A stretch of DNA of 64,000 nt from Dubosiella muris (GTDB taxonomy: Bacteria; Bacillota_I; Bacilli_A; Erysipelotrichales; Erysipelotrichaceae), in NCBI RefSeq assembly GCF_004793885.1, contig NZ_SRYG01000011.1, forward strand, positions 1 to 64,000. The letters are read 5' to 3'. The notes beneath the pieces are model-generated. The model was not told the DNA's origin, searched no databases, and saw nothing but the letters and a program-made list of their open reading frames with translations. Positions 40,301-52,316 of the stretch are shown here, in pieces. Each line of letters begins with the position of its first letter. Position 1 is the stretch's first letter. The translations under genes and the position numbers were made by a program.

Positions 40301-42061
40301 TTAATCTTCAAAAATTTGAATGGTTGGAAACACTTTTGTCATTAAGTCTCCCTCGTTGTTTTTCGTATTTTCCGTTTTTTGTTCCTTTTTCAGTTCCACG
40401 ACAACCGGCTCCGGCAAATCATGGCTGGCCATGCGTTCCCGAAACTGCCGGACGACGCGCTCGTATTGCGCTTTGGGAACCGCGAACAGTTTTTTCGGTG
40501 TTCCAAGAAGGCCTTCGAAATAATCCAGGAAACCGATGTTGAATTCCATTTCGTTCAGCTCATCCGCTTCGAGCGGATGCTGGGTTTCCACGAGCACATA
40601 ATTGGAGCCACTGGCGACCAGCTGGCTATTTTTAAGCAAACTGATACTGCGAATCCATCTCAAATCTGTCATTAGCTGATCTTGAATATTGAATTTCATC
40701 GCGTCTTTTTGGCGCTCCGATTTCGTCGCGCCAACGAGTAAACCAAGCACATATTCGTCTTCAAACCGAATGCGCTCGGACTGAAAATTAGCATTTTTTG
40801 TGTCAATAATTGTTTCACGTGAAACATCAGAAATGGGAATAGGATGTGAAAAGCCCTGTTTTTGGGGGATTTTCACTGTTTTTTGGCCGATTTCTGACTG
40901 TTCAGATGGCTCATTCTTCGAAAAATCGTACTTTTTCACCTCTGAAACCGGAATGTTTTCAGAATTCGAAGCCGAAGCATCTGAATACGAATTTGACAGA
41001 AACTGCAAAAACGCGCCCTCGATATAATCCAAAATCCGACTGGCATATGAAAACTTGCTGTAGGTGTCCATCAACAAATTCATCAAAGCGATCCGTCCGC
41101 TCAAGGGAATGTTTTTCATCGACTCATGGACGACTTCCTTCGTGCTCTCGTCCACAAGCGTCGAATTCGCCGAGTACTCCAAAATCACGCTGTCTTTCAA
41201 TAAGCGAATCGCGTCCGCCGTGAATCGTTTCAAATCGAAACCGTCCTCGTCAATGCCATGGAGAAACTCAATCACATCTTCCACTTTGCGCTCGCTTAAA
41301 TCCATCAACAGCCGCCCAATGTCCTGCTTCGTGACGACACCATATACCTCCCGCACGTCGTCCAGCTCGATATGCTTGTCGCAATACGCCACGCATTGAT
41401 CCAAAATCGACAGCGAGTCGCGCATGCCGCCATCGCTCAATTCCGCAATGAGCGACAAAGCCGGCAGCGAGGCGTCGATGCCTTCCTCCTGGCAAACCGT
41501 CGTCAAACGGGAAACGATGTCCTTGATCGCGACTTTGGAAAAATCGAAACGCTGACAGCGGGAAATGATGGTTGGAATCACTTTGTTTGGCTCCGTCGTC
41601 GCAAAAATGAAAATCACATGTTCCGGAGGCTCCTCGATCGTTTTGAGCAACGCGTTGAACGCGCCGGTCGTCATCATATGCACCTCGTCAATAATATAGA
41701 CTTTGTATTTGCCTTCCATCGGCGCGTATTTCACCCGCTCGATCAAGTTCCGAACCTCGTCCACGCCATTGTTGCTGGCGGCGTCGATTTCTATAATATC
41801 CGGATGGGAATTGGACAGCGCCATCTTGCAGTTGGGACATTGATTGCATGGCGCGTTTTGAGGATCGGTGCAGTTGAGCATGCGCGCGAAAATCTTCGCG
41901 ATCGAAGTCTTTCCCGTTCCCCGCGGTCCGCAAAACAAATACGCGTGCGAGATCCGGTTGTGCAGCACGGCGTTTTTCAACGTTTGAATGATTTGCCGTT
42001 GGCCAACGACTTCCTCGAAATTCGATGGCCGGTATTTGCGATAAAGCGCCTGATACGCCAT
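40301..42061 (-). CDS. dnaX: DNA polymerase III subunits gamma and tau
   Basis: This 586-residue clamp-loader ATPase has Walker A GPRGTGKTS, a four-Cys zinc module (CTDPQNAPCNQCPNC), Walker B IIDEVHMM and the sensor ATTEPNKV. The AAA+ and collar domains end near 360. A low-complexity linker (380-440) leads to the tau C-terminal domain. I saw no clear slippery site for a gamma frameshift. GGAG precedes the start. Confidence 0.96.
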   Translation of the reverse strand: MAYQALYRKYRPSNFEEVVGQRQIIQTLKNAVLHNRISHAYLFCGPRGTGKTSIAKIFARMLNCTDPQNAPCNQCPNCKMALSNSHPDIIEIDAASNNGVDEVRNLIERVKYAPMEGKYKVYIIDEVHMMTTGAFNALLKTIEEPPEHVIFIFATTEPNKVIPTIISRCQRFDFSKVAIKDIVSRLTTVCQEEGIDASLPALSLIAELSDGGMRDSLSILDQCVAYCDKHIELDDVREVYGVVTKQDIGRLLMDLSERKVEDVIEFLHGIDEDGFDLKRFTADAIRLLKDSVILEYSANSTLVDESTKEVVHESMKNIPLSGRIALMNLLMDTYSKFSYASRILDYIEGAFLQFLSNSYSDASASNSENIPVSEVKKYDFSKNEPSEQSEIGQKTVKIPQKQGFSHPIPISDVSRETIIDTKNANFQSERIRFEDEYVLGLLVGATKSERQKDAMKFNIQDQLMTDLRWIRSISLLKNSQLVASGSNYVLVETQHPLEADELNEMEFNIGFLDYFEGLLGTPKKLFAVPKAQYERVVRQFRERMASHDLPEPVVVELKKEQKTENTKNNEGDLMTKVFPTIQIFED

Positions 42062-42092
42062 ACGTCATCGCTCCTTTCCGATATACTTTCCC

Positions 42093-42101
42093 ATTATAGC
42101 A
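42093..42101 (-). promoter_or_regulatory. Extended -10 promoter of dnaX-recR
   Basis: TGCTATAAT on the minus strand (TATAAT at 42093-42098), 31 bases before dnaX. Confidence 0.6.
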
Positions 42102-42136
42102 TGAGAAGCCGCCGCTGTTGGACATCGGATTTCGAA

Positions 42137-42165
42137 TTGCTTCCCGAAACGGAACCCGATACAAT
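42137..42165 (+). promoter_or_regulatory. Promoter of the HAD gene at 42189
   Basis: TTGCTT (42137-42142) and TACAAT (42160-42165) with a 17-base spacer; AAAGGAG lies before the start codon. Confidence 0.6.
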
Positions 42166-42188
42166 GAAAGAGAGAAAGGAGAAAGACG

Positions 42189-42845
42189 ATGAAAGGGATC
42201 ATCTTTGATATGGACGGCCTGATGATTGACTCGGAAAGAGTCACCTACGAAGGCTATGTGGAACTTTGTGAAAAGCTCGGAAAGACATTGACCGTCGATA
42301 TGTATGTCCAATGCCTCGGAAAGCCGGTCCCGCAAATTTGGGATGTGTTTTACAAAGGGTTTGGCAGCGACTTCCCGGCACCGGAAATCATGAAGGCGAA
42401 CCACGACCGGATGGCCGCCCAGTTCGAACAAGAAGGCGTACCCGTCAAACCCGGGTTGCGCCCGCTTCTCGACTATTTAAAAGCGCAGGGATATAAAACG
42501 TGCGTGGCGACCAGCAGCACGCGGGAGCGCGTCGACAAAATTTTAGCCAAAGCGGATTTAGCCAACGCGTTTGACGAGACGATTTGCGGCGATGAAGTGG
42601 AAAGAGGAAAGCCGGATCCGGAAATCTTTTTGAAAGCGTGCCAAAAGCTCCAGCTTCCACCGGAAGCGTGTCTAGTTTTGGAAGACAGCGAAATGGGAAT
42701 TCTAGCCGCCAGCCGGGCCGGCATCCGGGTGGTCTGCGTTCCGGATATGAAATACCCGGAACCGGAATACGCCAAAAAAACGTGGAAAATCGTGGAACGA
42801 CTTGATCAAGTCATTCCGCTTTTACGCGAATCGGAGCAATCATAG
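42189..42845 (+). CDS. HAD-superfamily phosphatase, beta-phosphoglucomutase-like
   Basis: A 218-residue HAD hydrolase with canonical motifs: D8-M-D-G (motif I), ATSSTRERV (II), K in RGKPDPEIF (III) and LEDSEMGILAA (IV), with a helical cap at about 18-85. It could act on a sugar phosphate or as a house-cleaning phosphatase; the substrate is not evident. Unlike the HAD protein at 8908 it keeps both motif I aspartates. It is monocistronic and convergent with tadA. Confidence 0.88.
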   Translation: MKGIIFDMDGLMIDSERVTYEGYVELCEKLGKTLTVDMYVQCLGKPVPQIWDVFYKGFGSDFPAPEIMKANHDRMAAQFEQEGVPVKPGLRPLLDYLKAQGYKTCVATSSTRERVDKILAKADLANAFDETICGDEVERGKPDPEIFLKACQKLQLPPEACLVLEDSEMGILAASRAGIRVVCVPDMKYPEPEYAKKTWKIVERLDQVIPLLRESEQS

Positions 42846-42848
42846 GAA

Positions 42849-42888
42849 AAGGAGCGCCTCAATCCGATGGCGCTCCTTGTTTTTTTTG
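42849..42888. terminator. Terminator between the HAD gene and tadA
   Basis: AAGGAGCGCC / GGCGCTCCTT (42849-42878, ten-base loop), then TGTTTTTTTTG on the plus strand. It overlaps the end of tadA and may serve both. Confidence 0.8.
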
Positions 42889-43347
42889 TTCTTTTCGCAA
42901 TTTCCGTTTTTTTCTGAAAAAATCCGACAGCAAAGCCGAACACTCCGGCTGCAAAATTCCTCCTTCATAGGAAGGGTAGTGATTGAAACCGGGAACGGCG
43001 AATAAATTCGTACACGATCCCACGCAGCCTCCTTTGGGATCGTACGCCCCAAAGACGACCCGGCGAATACGGGACTGGATGATGGCTCCCGCGCACATCG
43101 GACATGGTTCAAGCGTCACATACAAATCGCAGTCGTCCAGCCGCCAGGAACCAAGTTTCCGGCACGCTTTTTCAATAGCGATGATTTCCGCATGCGCGAT
43201 GGAACGTTGCTTTGTTTCGCGTCGGTTCGATCCTCTCGCGATGATTTGGTTGTCTTTGACGATCACGCAGCCAATCGGCACCTCGTCGTATTTCAGCGCT
43301 TTCTTCGCTTCCACAATGGCTTTCTTCATCCAGTATTGCTCGTCCAT
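42859..43347 (-). CDS. tadA: tRNA-specific adenosine deaminase
   Basis: This 162-residue zinc deaminase converts A34 of tRNA-Arg(ACG) to inosine. It has HAEIIAIEKA (zinc His and catalytic Glu) and PCPMCAGAII (two zinc Cys), and GSNRRETKQRSIAHAE. Start 43347 has AGGAAG upstream; the longer frame to 43389 would run into the SRP RNA. The order serS-tadA-scr-dnaX-recR matches Bacillus. Confidence 0.95.
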   Translation of the reverse strand: MDEQYWMKKAIVEAKKALKYDEVPIGCVIVKDNQIIARGSNRRETKQRSIAHAEIIAIEKACRKLGSWRLDDCDLYVTLEPCPMCAGAIIQSRIRRVVFGAYDPKGGCVGSCTNLFAVPGFNHYPSYEGGILQPECSALLSDFFRKKRKLRKEQKKQGAPSD

Positions 43348-43378
43348 TTCTGCTTCCTCGACTTTTCCATAAAAAAAA

Positions 43379-43458
43379 CTACTACACATACGGGAGCTTC
43401 CTTAAGGCTGCTTCATTCCTGACCTGACCTGATTCGTAAGATCGTATTGTAGTAGCTC
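43379..43458 (-). ncRNA. ffs: Signal recognition particle RNA, short 4.5S type
   Basis: The minus strand has the SRP domain IV core GGTCAGGTCAGGAATGAAGC followed by AGCCTTAAGG. It is enclosed by a long stem: CTACTACAATACG with CGTATGTGTAGTAG. A run of eight T (43371-43378) ends it. At about 80 nt it lacks the Alu domain found in Bacillus scRNA. The core apical loop normally reads GGAAGGAAGC; here one base differs (GGAATGAAGC). Confidence 0.88.
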
Positions 43459-43462
43459 ATTC

Positions 43463-43491
43463 ATAATAGCAAACTTCCAAATTCCTGTCAA
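43463..43491 (-). promoter_or_regulatory. Promoter of the SRP RNA
   Basis: TTGACA (43486-43491), 17-base spacer, TATTAT (43463-43468) with extended TGC, on the minus strand: close to consensus. Confidence 0.85.
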
Positions 43492-43512
43492 TTCAAAACA
43501 GAAAGGTTTGGA

Positions 43513-44802
43513 TTAGCGAACCGGAACGAGTTTTTCTTTCATTCCCATATACGGCCGCAGCACCTCCGGAATGCGAACCGATCCATCCGCCTCCAGATTG
43601 TTTTCCAGGAAGGCGATCAGCATTCTGGGCGGCGCCACGCACGTGTTGTTGAGCGTGTGGGCGAAATACTTCTTGCCGTTCTCGTCCTTGACCCGGATTT
43701 TCAGTCGGCGCGCCTGCGCGTCTGTCAAATTGGAACAGCTTCCCACTTCAAAGTATTTTTGCTGTCGAGGGGACCATGCTTCGACGTCGACCGATTTGCA
43801 TTTGAGATCCGCCAAATCGCCCGAGCAGCATTCCAGCGTTCGGACCGGCACATCCATCGAGCGGAAAAACTCTACCGTGTTCATATACATCTTCTTGAAC
43901 CAGTCCATGGAATCTTCCGGTTTGCAGACGACGATCATTTCCTGCTTCTCAAACTGGTGGATCCGGTACACGCCCCGCTCTTCGATTCCGTGGGCGCCCT
44001 TTTCCTTCCGGAAACAAGGCGAGTACGAAGTGTACGTGTATGGAAGGTCTTTTTCGTCGAGAATCGTGTCAATGAATTTTCCAATCATCGAATGCTCGCT
44101 CGTTCCAATTAAATACAGATCCTCGCTGTCGATCTTATACATCATGCCTTCCATTTCCGCAAACGACATGACGCCGGTCACGACATTGGAGCGAATCATG
44201 TAAGGCGGGATGACGTACGTGAATCCCTTGTCGATCATGAAGTCGCGCGCGTAAGACAAAATAGCCGAATGCAGTCTGGCGATATCGCCCATTAAATAAT
44301 AAAAGCCGTTTCCCGCCACTTTGCGGGCGCTGTCCAAGTCGATTCCATGAAACGACTCCATAATCTCGGTATGGTAAGGAATCTCGAAATCCGGAACAAA
44401 CGGTTCGCCAAAGCGCTCCAGCTCCACGTTTTCCGAATCGTCTTTTCCAATCGGAACGCTGGCGTCGATCATATTCGGAATTTGCATCATCTTTTCCTGC
44501 ACCGCAGCCCGCAGCGCGTCTTCTTTATTCGAAAGCGCGTTCAAATCCTCGGCAATCGCGGCCACCTTTTGTTTGGTTTGCTCGGCTTCCTCTTTTTTTC
44601 CTTGTCCCATCAGTTTTCCGATTTCTTTGGAAATCGACTTGCGCTGACTGCGCAGATCGTCCGCCTGCCGCTGCGTTTGCCGTAAATCCAGATCGTCCTG
44701 GATCACTTCATCCACGAGATGCAGCTTATGATCCTGGAATTTCTTTTTCATATTCTCTTTCACAAGATCTGGGTTCTCTCGAACAAATTTGATATCTAGC
44801 AT
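43513..44802 (-). CDS. serS: Seryl-tRNA synthetase
   Basis: This 429-residue class II synthetase has an N-terminal antiparallel coiled coil (about 25-105) that holds the tRNA-Ser variable arm. Motif 2 lies in CFRKEKGAHGIEERGVYRIHQFEKQE, and motif 3 in NNTCVAPPRMLIAFLENNLEADGSVRIPEVLRPY. It is controlled by a T-box leader just upstream. Confidence 0.97.
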   Translation of the reverse strand: MLDIKFVRENPDLVKENMKKKFQDHKLHLVDEVIQDDLDLRQTQRQADDLRSQRKSISKEIGKLMGQGKKEEAEQTKQKVAAIAEDLNALSNKEDALRAAVQEKMMQIPNMIDASVPIGKDDSENVELERFGEPFVPDFEIPYHTEIMESFHGIDLDSARKVAGNGFYYLMGDIARLHSAILSYARDFMIDKGFTYVIPPYMIRSNVVTGVMSFAEMEGMMYKIDSEDLYLIGTSEHSMIGKFIDTILDEKDLPYTYTSYSPCFRKEKGAHGIEERGVYRIHQFEKQEMIVVCKPEDSMDWFKKMYMNTVEFFRSMDVPVRTLECCSGDLADLKCKSVDVEAWSPRQQKYFEVGSCSNLTDAQARRLKIRVKDENGKKYFAHTLNNTCVAPPRMLIAFLENNLEADGSVRIPEVLRPYMGMKEKLVPVR

Positions 44803-44812
44803 GTTCTCCTCC

Positions 44813-45045
44813 TATAAAAAAGAGACCTTCAAAAAGGACGAAGGTCTCGTGGTGCCACCTTTTTTCTTTTCACGTGAAACATTTTCCGGAAAAGTCTTCC
44901 ACAAAATAACGGTGTGGGCCGAAACCGGATACTGGATTCCCCGGTTCACTCGAAGGGGCTCGACACGCGGATCCAAGGGACATTCGCACCACCCATGTCC
45001 TCTCTGCGCTCTTTGCCGCGTATACTGTCCTTCTCGATGTTTTCG
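44813..45045 (-). promoter_or_regulatory. T-box leader of serS
   Basis: The minus-strand leader carries the T-box core AAGGTGGCACCACGAGA (around 44843-44862), which pairs with the tRNA acceptor end in the antiterminator. A terminator follows: GAGACCTTC / GAAGGTCTC (44822-44848) and TTTTTT. A long, structured Stem I region occupies about 44900-45040. With serS behind it, the ligand should be uncharged tRNA-Ser. I did not assign the specifier codon. Confidence 0.85.
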
Positions 45046-45050
45046 GTTTT

Positions 45051-45078
45051 AATATATCATATTTGTCTTTGATTTCAA
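45051..45078 (-). promoter_or_regulatory. Promoter of the T-box-serS transcript
   Basis: TTGAAA (45073-45078), 16-base spacer, TATATT (45051-45056), with extended TGA, on the minus strand, just after gyrA. Confidence 0.6.
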
Positions 45079-45088
45079 CTCCGGTTTT

Positions 45089-47668
45089 TTATTCCGTCAA
45101 GTTTTCTTCAAAGACATTCATTTCCTGCTCGTCGTTGGATTCCACATCCAGCCGCTCAACCATGCCTTCGCCGTCTTTGACAATGTCGATCTCTTCGACT
45201 TCTTCCTCGTCGCCATTCACCAGCGTCACCTTCGTCACTTTCGCCCCGTCGTTCAAACTAATGAGCTTCAGTCCCTGGGTGTTGCGGCCATAGACGCCGA
45301 TATCGGCTAACCGCAAACGAATCATGATGCCTGTGCTCGACACGATCAACGCGTCCTCGTCGCCTTTGACCGCCTGAAGCGAAACCAGGCTGCCGGTCTT
45401 CTCCGTAATGTGGAGCGCTCGGACGCCTTTTTTGCCACGCGACGTCAAACGGAAATCGTCGAACTGGCTGCGTTTGCCATATCCGTTTTCCGATACGACA
45501 AGAACCGTGTCGCCTTCATGGGAGAGGGCCACGCCAATCACCGTTCCGCCATCCGTGTTGAATCCTTGCACGCCCGACGCGGTTCGTCCCATCATCCGGA
45601 TTTCCTTTTCGTCGAAGCGTACCGCTTTGCCGTTGTCGCCCGCGATGATGACTTCGTCATCGCCTCGTGTCGCTTTCACATACCGCAGCTCGTCGCCTTC
45701 GCGCAGCGTGATCGAGATCTTGCCGTTTTTATTGATGTTGTCGAACTCCGACACCGGCGTGCGTTTCGCCAATCCGTTTTTCGTGACAAACAACAACGAC
45801 TCGACGCCTTCCTTGTCTTCCGGGATCGGCAGCAGCGTCTGCACTTTTTCATCCGGCAGCAGCTCGATAATATTGACGATTGGCAATCCTTTCGCCGTGC
45901 GGGAAGCGTTTGGAATGTTGTAGCCCTTCAAACGATACACCCGTCCTTTGTTCGTAAACAGCAAAATGTGGTTATGCGTCGTCATCGCCACCATCGTATC
46001 CACCGAATCCTCTTCGTTGAGCGTCACGGATTTGATTCCGCGTCCGCCGCGGTTTTGGGCGTGGTACGTATCGACCGGCTGCCTTTTAATATAGCCTGAC
46101 TCCGTCAATGTGATAATGATATCCTCGCGAGGAATCAAATCCTCGTCCTCCATGTCGACATAGGAATCGGCGATCTCGGTTCGCCGCTCGTCGCCAAACC
46201 GGTTGACCATTTCGTCCAAATCGTCGCGAATGATTTGAAGAACCCGGGAATGGTTGGCTAAAATGTCTTTCAAGTCGGCAATCGTTTTCAAAAGAGCCTG
46301 GTACTCGTTTTCGATTTTTTCCCGTTCCAATCCCGACAGCCGCCGCAGCTGCATCGCCAAAATGGCTTTCGCCTGCACCGGCGAGAATCCGAACGCCGCG
46401 CACAGATCAGCGTTCAATCCGTTTTCATCTTTATGGGAGGAGCGAATCATATGAATGACTTCATCCAAATGATCCAGCGCGATCCGCAATCCTTCCAAAA
46501 TATGCGCCCGTTCTTCCGCTTTACGCAATTCATATCTCGTTTTTCGGATAATCACATCCGTTTGATGATCAATGTAGTCGACGATGATTTCCTTCAGCGT
46601 CAGCTGTTTTGGCTTTCCGTGCTCCAAGGCGAGCATGTTGATGCCAAACGAGCTTTGAAGCGGCGTCAATCGGAACAGCTGATTCAAAATCACATCTTCC
46701 TGCGCGTCTTTTTTCAGCTCCATGACGATGCGCACGCCTTCGCGGTTGCTTTCGTCGTTCAAATACGTGACGCCTTGCAGCGCCTTATCCCGAATGAGAG
46801 CCGCCATCTTCGTCATCAAGTTGGCTTTGTTGATGGCGTAAGGAATTTCATAAAAGATGATTCGCTTACGGCCCTGGCTCAATTCCTCGACCCGGTACTT
46901 CGAACGAATCGAGATGGAACCTCTTCCTGTTTCATATGCCTGGCGGATTCCCTTGCGGCCCAAAATAATGCCGCCCGTCGGAAAATCCGGTCCTTTAATG
47001 TGTTCCATGAGCTCGGGCACCGTGATATCCGGATCGTCCATGACCGCCTTGATGCCATCCACCGTTTCATTCAAATTGTGCGGCGGAATGTTGGTCGCCA
47101 TACCAACCGCGATCCCGACCGCCCCGTTGAGCAGCAAGTTCGGAATGCGGCTAGGCAAAACGACTGGCTCCTCGCCTTCCGAGTCGTACGTCGGCGTGAA
47201 GTCGACCGTTTCCTTGTTGATGTCGGCCACCATCTCCATCGAGATCTTCGACATCCGCGCCTCGGTATAACGCATCGCCGCCGCACCATCGCCATCCAGG
47301 GAGCCAAAGTTGCCGTGGCCGTCCACGAGCGGATACCGGTAGGAAAAGTCCTGCGCCATGCGCACCATCGCGTCGTATACGGCCGTATCGCCATGCGGAT
47401 GGTACTTGCCGATGACATCGCCGACGATCCGGGCGCTTTTTTTGTGCGCCACCGTGGCCGTCATATTCAAACTGTTCATCGCATACAAAATCCGGCGGTG
47501 AACCGGTTTCAAACCGTCCCGCACATCCGGCAGCGCGCGCTGCACGATGACCGACATCGAATAGTCGAGAAACGACTCCTTCATTTCTTTCGAGATCTCA
47601 ACGTTTTCGACCTGGTCGTGCTGAGACTCTAATATTTCGAATTCTTCCATGTTTTCATGTTCTGGCAT
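45089..47668 (-). CDS. gyrA: DNA gyrase subunit A
   Basis: This 859-residue breakage-reunion subunit has [23 protein letters not shown], the quinolone region [19 protein letters not shown], the catalytic Tyr in [10 protein letters not shown], and the GyrA box QNRGGRGIK before six beta-propeller blades (about 525-830). Position 83 (E. coli numbering) is Thr where Ser is usual; this can be natural and does not prove resistance. The tail is acidic. Gap to gyrB is ten bases. Confidence 0.97.
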   Translation of the reverse strand: MPEHENMEEFEILESQHDQVENVEISKEMKESFLDYSMSVIVQRALPDVRDGLKPVHRRILYAMNSLNMTATVAHKKSARIVGDVIGKYHPHGDTAVYDAMVRMAQDFSYRYPLVDGHGNFGSLDGDGAAAMRYTEARMSKISMEMVADINKETVDFTPTYDSEGEEPVVLPSRIPNLLLNGAVGIAVGMATNIPPHNLNETVDGIKAVMDDPDITVPELMEHIKGPDFPTGGIILGRKGIRQAYETGRGSISIRSKYRVEELSQGRKRIIFYEIPYAINKANLMTKMAALIRDKALQGVTYLNDESNREGVRIVMELKKDAQEDVILNQLFRLTPLQSSFGINMLALEHGKPKQLTLKEIIVDYIDHQTDVIIRKTRYELRKAEERAHILEGLRIALDHLDEVIHMIRSSHKDENGLNADLCAAFGFSPVQAKAILAMQLRRLSGLEREKIENEYQALLKTIADLKDILANHSRVLQIIRDDLDEMVNRFGDERRTEIADSYVDMEDEDLIPREDIIITLTESGYIKRQPVDTYHAQNRGGRGIKSVTLNEEDSVDTMVAMTTHNHILLFTNKGRVYRLKGYNIPNASRTAKGLPIVNIIELLPDEKVQTLLPIPEDKEGVESLLFVTKNGLAKRTPVSEFDNINKNGKISITLREGDELRYVKATRGDDEVIIAGDNGKAVRFDEKEIRMMGRTASGVQGFNTDGGTVIGVALSHEGDTVLVVSENGYGKRSQFDDFRLTSRGKKGVRALHITEKTGSLVSLQAVKGDEDALIVSSTGIMIRLRLADIGVYGRNTQGLKLISLNDGAKVTKVTLVNGDEEEVEEIDIVKDGEGMVERLDVESNDEQEMNVFEENLTE

Positions 47669-47678
47669 GCCGGACCTC

Positions 47679-50735
<3,057 letters not shown>

Positions 50736-50739
<4 letters not shown>

Positions 50740-50939
50740 TCGACTTCGATCCTGACTCCGTTGGTTTCCACTACGTCGCCGGGACGTATTTTGCGTCCCC
50801 GCCTTTGATCCTTCTCGCCATTAACAAGAACTTCGACAGAATTTAAATATCCTTTCGCTTCGCCGCCGCTTTGAATAAGATCGCCTTTCTTCAAAAGCTG
50901 GCCTAACGTGATGTAGTCCGTATGTATTTTCAATTTCAT
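50736..50939 (-). CDS. yaaA: S4-domain RNA-binding protein, YaaA/RlbA family
   Basis: A 67-residue protein consisting of one S4 domain (ITLGQLLKKGDLIQSGGEAK; VLVNGEKDQRRGRKIRPGD). It always sits between dnaN and recF in Bacillota and is thought to act in ribosome assembly. The start has AGGAG upstream. Confidence 0.93.
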
Positions 50940-50964
50940 AAATGAATAGCTCCTATCGTTCCTA

Positions 50965-50973
50965 ATTATAGCA
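50965..50973 (-). promoter_or_regulatory. Extended -10 promoter of yaaA-recF-gyrB-gyrA
   Basis: TGCTATAAT on the minus strand (TATAAT at 50965-50970) with no clear -35, 25 bases before the S4 gene. Confidence 0.6.
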
Positions 50974-51013
50974 TAAATTTATTGATTTTACCATATAATT
51001 CCGGTATACACAA

Positions 51014-51043
51014 GAAAAAAAGAAGTATCTTCACAATACTTCT
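51014..51043 (-). terminator. Terminator after dnaN
   Basis: AGAAGTAT / ATACTTCT (51021-51043, seven-base loop), then seven T on the minus strand. It splits dnaA-dnaN from the recF-gyrase operon. Confidence 0.8.
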
Positions 51044-52163
51044 AATCAAAGCTACGAACCGGGACAACGATCATCAAAACGGACTGGTCCTCCGGGTTCG
51101 TTAAGCGAAACGGCTTGAGCACACCTGTAAAGTCGATTTCCACCCGTTCACCATTCAACGCCTTGATCGCGTCCAGCATATAGGTTCCGTTGCATGTGAT
51201 TGTCAGATCCTCGCCATTGTAAATCGCCGACATCAAGATCTCGTTGGAATCGCCAATCTCGCTCGAGCGCGTCTTCAAATGCACTTCCTTGGCGGCGCAT
51301 TCCAGCCGAATCAAATGGACTTTGTCCTTGCGGATAAAGTTTGTTCGATCAATCGCCCGCGCCAGCTCCGTCGAATCCGACTGGTAAAAGCTGATAAATT
51401 CTTTCGGAATGATCCGTTCGACATCCGGAAAGGCGCCATCCAGCAAATTGGTTTGATACAACGTGTCGTCGAAAACGAATTGCACTTTTTTATTGTCGAC
51501 AAAAATGTCAACATCGTTTTCTTCCCCTTCCAGCGACTTCACGACATCGCCAAGCGATTTTTGGGAAATCGTGATATTGAAGTCCATCGGCTGCTCTAAT
51601 TGTACAATTTTTCGAGCCAGCCGATACGTGTCGGTTGCGGAACAAAACAACTGCGTGTCGATGGCTTTGAAATTGATCCCGGTCAGCACCGGCCGGCTGT
51701 CTTTATCCGAGCAGGCGAACGCGGTTTGTGTCACGATCGTACGCAGCTGGTTTTTCGAAAGCTTGAATTCGGTTTTTGGCTGGTAAAAATCAAGTTCCGG
51801 ATACGCGTTGCTTTCGATACCGTTTAAATGGAACACACCCTGCTTGTTCGAAATGCGCAGCAACGTCGTATCCATCAATTCAAATTCAATGGTATCAAAA
51901 TCCATTTTTCGAACGATTTCCTGCAAATATTTGGATTCGACAATAATCGAACCGGTTTGCTCGATGTGCAAATGGTTGATTTCATCCGGATAAATCGTGG
52001 ATTGGATACTAATGGTCGAATCGCTGCCGGTTAATTGAATTTTGTCTTTCATGACTTCGATCCAGATCCCGGACAAAGCGGGAAGTGGTGAGTACATGGA
52101 AATCGCCCGCGACACGATCGTGAGCTTGTCGGAGAGGTATTTTCGATTGATTGTGAATTTCAT
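51042..52163 (-). CDS. dnaN: DNA polymerase III beta sliding clamp
   Basis: This 373-residue clamp starts MKFTINRKYLSDKL, has three similar domains of about 120 residues and ends with the conserved LTNPEDQSVLMIVVPVRS. ACSDKDSRPVLTGI marks the second domain. I start it at ATG 52163, with AAAGGAG upstream; the frame open to 52217 adds no homologous sequence. Confidence 0.97.
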   Translation of the reverse strand: MKFTINRKYLSDKLTIVSRAISMYSPLPALSGIWIEVMKDKIQLTGSDSTISIQSTIYPDEINHLHIEQTGSIIVESKYLQEIVRKMDFDTIEFELMDTTLLRISNKQGVFHLNGIESNAYPELDFYQPKTEFKLSKNQLRTIVTQTAFACSDKDSRPVLTGINFKAIDTQLFCSATDTYRLARKIVQLEQPMDFNITISQKSLGDVVKSLEGEENDVDIFVDNKKVQFVFDDTLYQTNLLDGAFPDVERIIPKEFISFYQSDSTELARAIDRTNFIRKDKVHLIRLECAAKEVHLKTRSSEIGDSNEILMSAIYNGEDLTITCNGTYMLDAIKALNGERVEIDFTGVLKPFRLTNPEDQSVLMIVVPVRSFD

Positions 52164-52223
52164 AAAGACTCCTTTTTTGATGTGTGTTTTTCTTTTATTT
52201 ATATAAAGTAACAACAATAAGGG

Positions 52224-52316
52224 CGTGGATAACTGGGGAAAACTTCGTTTCGCGCGATAACGACGCCGAAATTGTTAGATTTTCGCTGTTGAAAGACTGT
52301 GGAAAAATGGGGAAAA
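52224..52316. other. DnaA-box-like cluster between dnaA and dnaN
   Basis: Four nine-base sites: CGTGGATAA (52224-52232), TGGGGAAAA (52234-52242), TGTGGAAAA (52298-52306) and TGGGGAAAA (52308-52316). They occur in two pairs. They could bind DnaA for origin function or autoregulation. Confidence 0.6.

Noticed and set aside
42160-42180. ATG at the dnaX/HAD gap as an earlier HAD start
   Set aside because: It overlaps the promoter -10 and is out of frame with the HAD motif I start at 42189.
43390-43460. tRNA-Ser between serS and tadA, as in Bacillus
   Set aside because: No cloverleaf or T-psi-C box is seen; the sequence is the SRP RNA.
47220-47400. Thr in the GyrA quinolone region as a resistance mutation
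   Set aside because: Thr at this site is natural in several bacteria; without a wild-type reference nothing can be concluded.
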